Positions 57,094 through 57,733 of a stretch of 57,733 nucleotides of DNA are shown one piece after another. Source of the stretch: a bacterium (GTDB taxonomy: Bacteria > Myxococcota_A > UBA9160 > SZUA-336); the NCBI GenBank assembly GCA_024226335.1, contig JAAELY010000150.1, forward strand, positions 1 through 57,733, in the 5' to 3' direction. Within the stretch, counting starts at the first letter, position 1. Each line of letters begins with the position of its first letter. The notes beneath the pieces are model-generated. The model was not told the DNA's origin and did no database searches. It worked only from the letters and a program-made list of their open reading frames with translations. The translations under genes were made by a program, and so were the position numbers.

Positions 57094-57733
57094 TCAGCGG
57101 ACGGTGTCGTCTCGCAGCATGAGTTTCGCAGCGGAGCAGACCGTCCGTGTGACTTCCTGCTCGCCGATCAAACCTCCAGACCAACCGACCAGGGAGGAAA
57201 ACCAGATCCCGACCAGTGCCGCCGCGATCGCGCCTTCTTCTGCGTCGGCGTTCGAGGCGTCGAGTGGAGTTTCGAGATCCGGCGCCTCGCCGCGCATCGC
57301 CGCCACGATCAGGCGACTGACACGCAACTGTGTGCCCGCGATTCGCAAGGCCGTCTCTGCATCCCCGCCCGCGCTCGCTCTCAGCATGGCCTTGGTCAGC
57401 TGGGGCTTGTGCGCCAGGCCCCGGGTCGCCCGGCGAAAGAACTCGCCAATGCGGGCCAACGGATCCTTGCCGCGGGTCGGCCGATCCACCATGACCCGTT
57501 CGAGACGTTCGAGGTCCTCGATGAAAGCGAAAAGCAGCAGGTCTTCTTTGCTGCGGAAGTACTTGTACAGCGTGCCGAGTGCGACGTCGGAGTTTTCAGC
57601 CACGTCGCGCAGTCGGACTGCTTCGAAGCCGCCCTGCTCGGCCAGGTCGACCGCCGCGTCCACGATCCTGCGCATGCGCTTGAGCTGGCTCGCGACCAGT
57701 CTCGCGATCTGAGGCTCGCCGTCTCCGGAGTCC
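57094..57733 (-). CDS. KstR-like TetR-family regulator, 5' end outside the window
   Basis: At least 212 residues read open to the window edge; the in-frame ATG at 57675 falls inside the HTH preamble (QLKRMRRIVDAAVDLAEQGG), so the true start is upstream. HTH: FEAVRLRDVAENSDVALGTLYKYFRSKEDLLLFAF. The C-terminal domain (HKPQLTKAMLRASAGGDAE..., GIWFSSLVGWSGGLIGEQEVTRTVCSAAKLML) resembles KstR (Rv3574), the repressor of upper cholesterol catabolism, whose ligand is a 3-oxo-cholestenoyl-CoA. Its position at the head of the DUF35-ltp4-ltp3-fadD operon supports control of side-chain genes. Its own promoter is off-window. Confidence 0.72.
   Translation of the reverse strand, partial: DSGDGEPQIARLVASQLKRMRRIVDAAVDLAEQGGFEAVRLRDVAENSDVALGTLYKYFRSKEDLLLFAFIEDLERLERVMVDRPTRGKDPLARIGEFFRRATRGLAHKPQLTKAMLRASAGGDAETALRIAGTQLRVSRLIVAAMRGEAPDLETPLDASNADAEEGAIAAALVGIWFSSLVGWSGGLIGEQEVTRTVCSAAKLMLRDDTVR

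Overview
The window is dense, high-GC bacterial DNA with about 54 protein genes, no RNA genes and no gene-free stretch longer than about 230 bases. It looks like a chromosomal segment of a Gram-negative, aerobic, probably uncultured bacterium. Evidence for this is a lipobox lipoprotein, periplasmic amine dehydrogenase and cytochrome c, a YhcB/DUF1043 protein and F420/flavin luciferase-like oxidoreductases. A delta-proteobacterial, Myxococcota or Binatota-like lineage would fit, but this is inference. Nothing points to an actinobacterium, although most of the catabolic proteins resemble those of actinobacterial sterol degradation. All comparisons with named proteins are from memory, not from a database search.

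The main theme is steroid/sterol catabolism. A 12-gene minus-strand operon (41888 down to 30818) encodes recognisable IpdA, IpdB, a crotonase, IpdC, EchA20, a FadE31-like and two FadE32/33-like acyl-CoA dehydrogenases, FadA6, two SDRs and an HtdZ-like MaoC hydratase. This is the set that dismantles the last two steroid rings (HIP, the C/D-ring propionate). FadD3 (18049-19620), divergent from FadE30 and IpdF (19686-21682), supplies HIP-CoA activation and side-chain oxidation in the same gene order I recall for Mycobacterium tuberculosis. Sterol side-chain functions lie at both ends. On the left are an alpha-methylacyl-CoA racemase and a ChsH2/ChsH1-like hydratase pair (2148-4323). On the right are Ltp3/Ltp4-like aldol-lyase candidates with two DUF35 proteins, an acyl-CoA synthetase and a KstR-like TetR regulator cut by the window edge (52320-57733).

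A second regulator (TetR, 15886-16476) has a perfect 7-5-7 inverted repeat upstream. Related repeats lie in the divergent CoA-transferase/racemase promoter, between fadD3 and fadE30, and at the ipdA operon promoter. Together they suggest a KstR2-like regulon run by a different regulator and operator.

Between the steroid modules sits a compact five-gene operon (10894-14255) for a tryptophan-tryptophylquinone amine dehydrogenase, closer to aromatic (aralkylamine) than to methylamine dehydrogenase: large subunit, AauE, AauD, small subunit and a small cytochrome c. No mauG-like gene is in the window. Other regions are: 4404-9839, transport, oxidoreductase and ligase genes; 14292-15740, a HAD-PlsC phospholipid fusion; 21689-27772, a DUF3604 lipoprotein, tandem CoA-transferase and Cys-less thiolase operon; 28958-30784, an unusual duplicated PDZ-M48 protease; 43455-47836, an aldehyde dehydrogenase and a Fur/rubrerythrin/Fe-S/DUF3501 oxidative-stress group; 47860-52209, small enzymes, a carboxyltransferase and an SDR.

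Pathway logic (inference): side-chain activation and beta-oxidation (ligases, racemase, ChsH pair, Ltp/DUF35) would feed ring degradation encoded elsewhere. HIP then enters through FadD3, FadE30 and IpdF, and the ipd operon opens rings C/D to acetyl-, propionyl- and succinyl-CoA units. Genes for opening rings A and B are not in the window.
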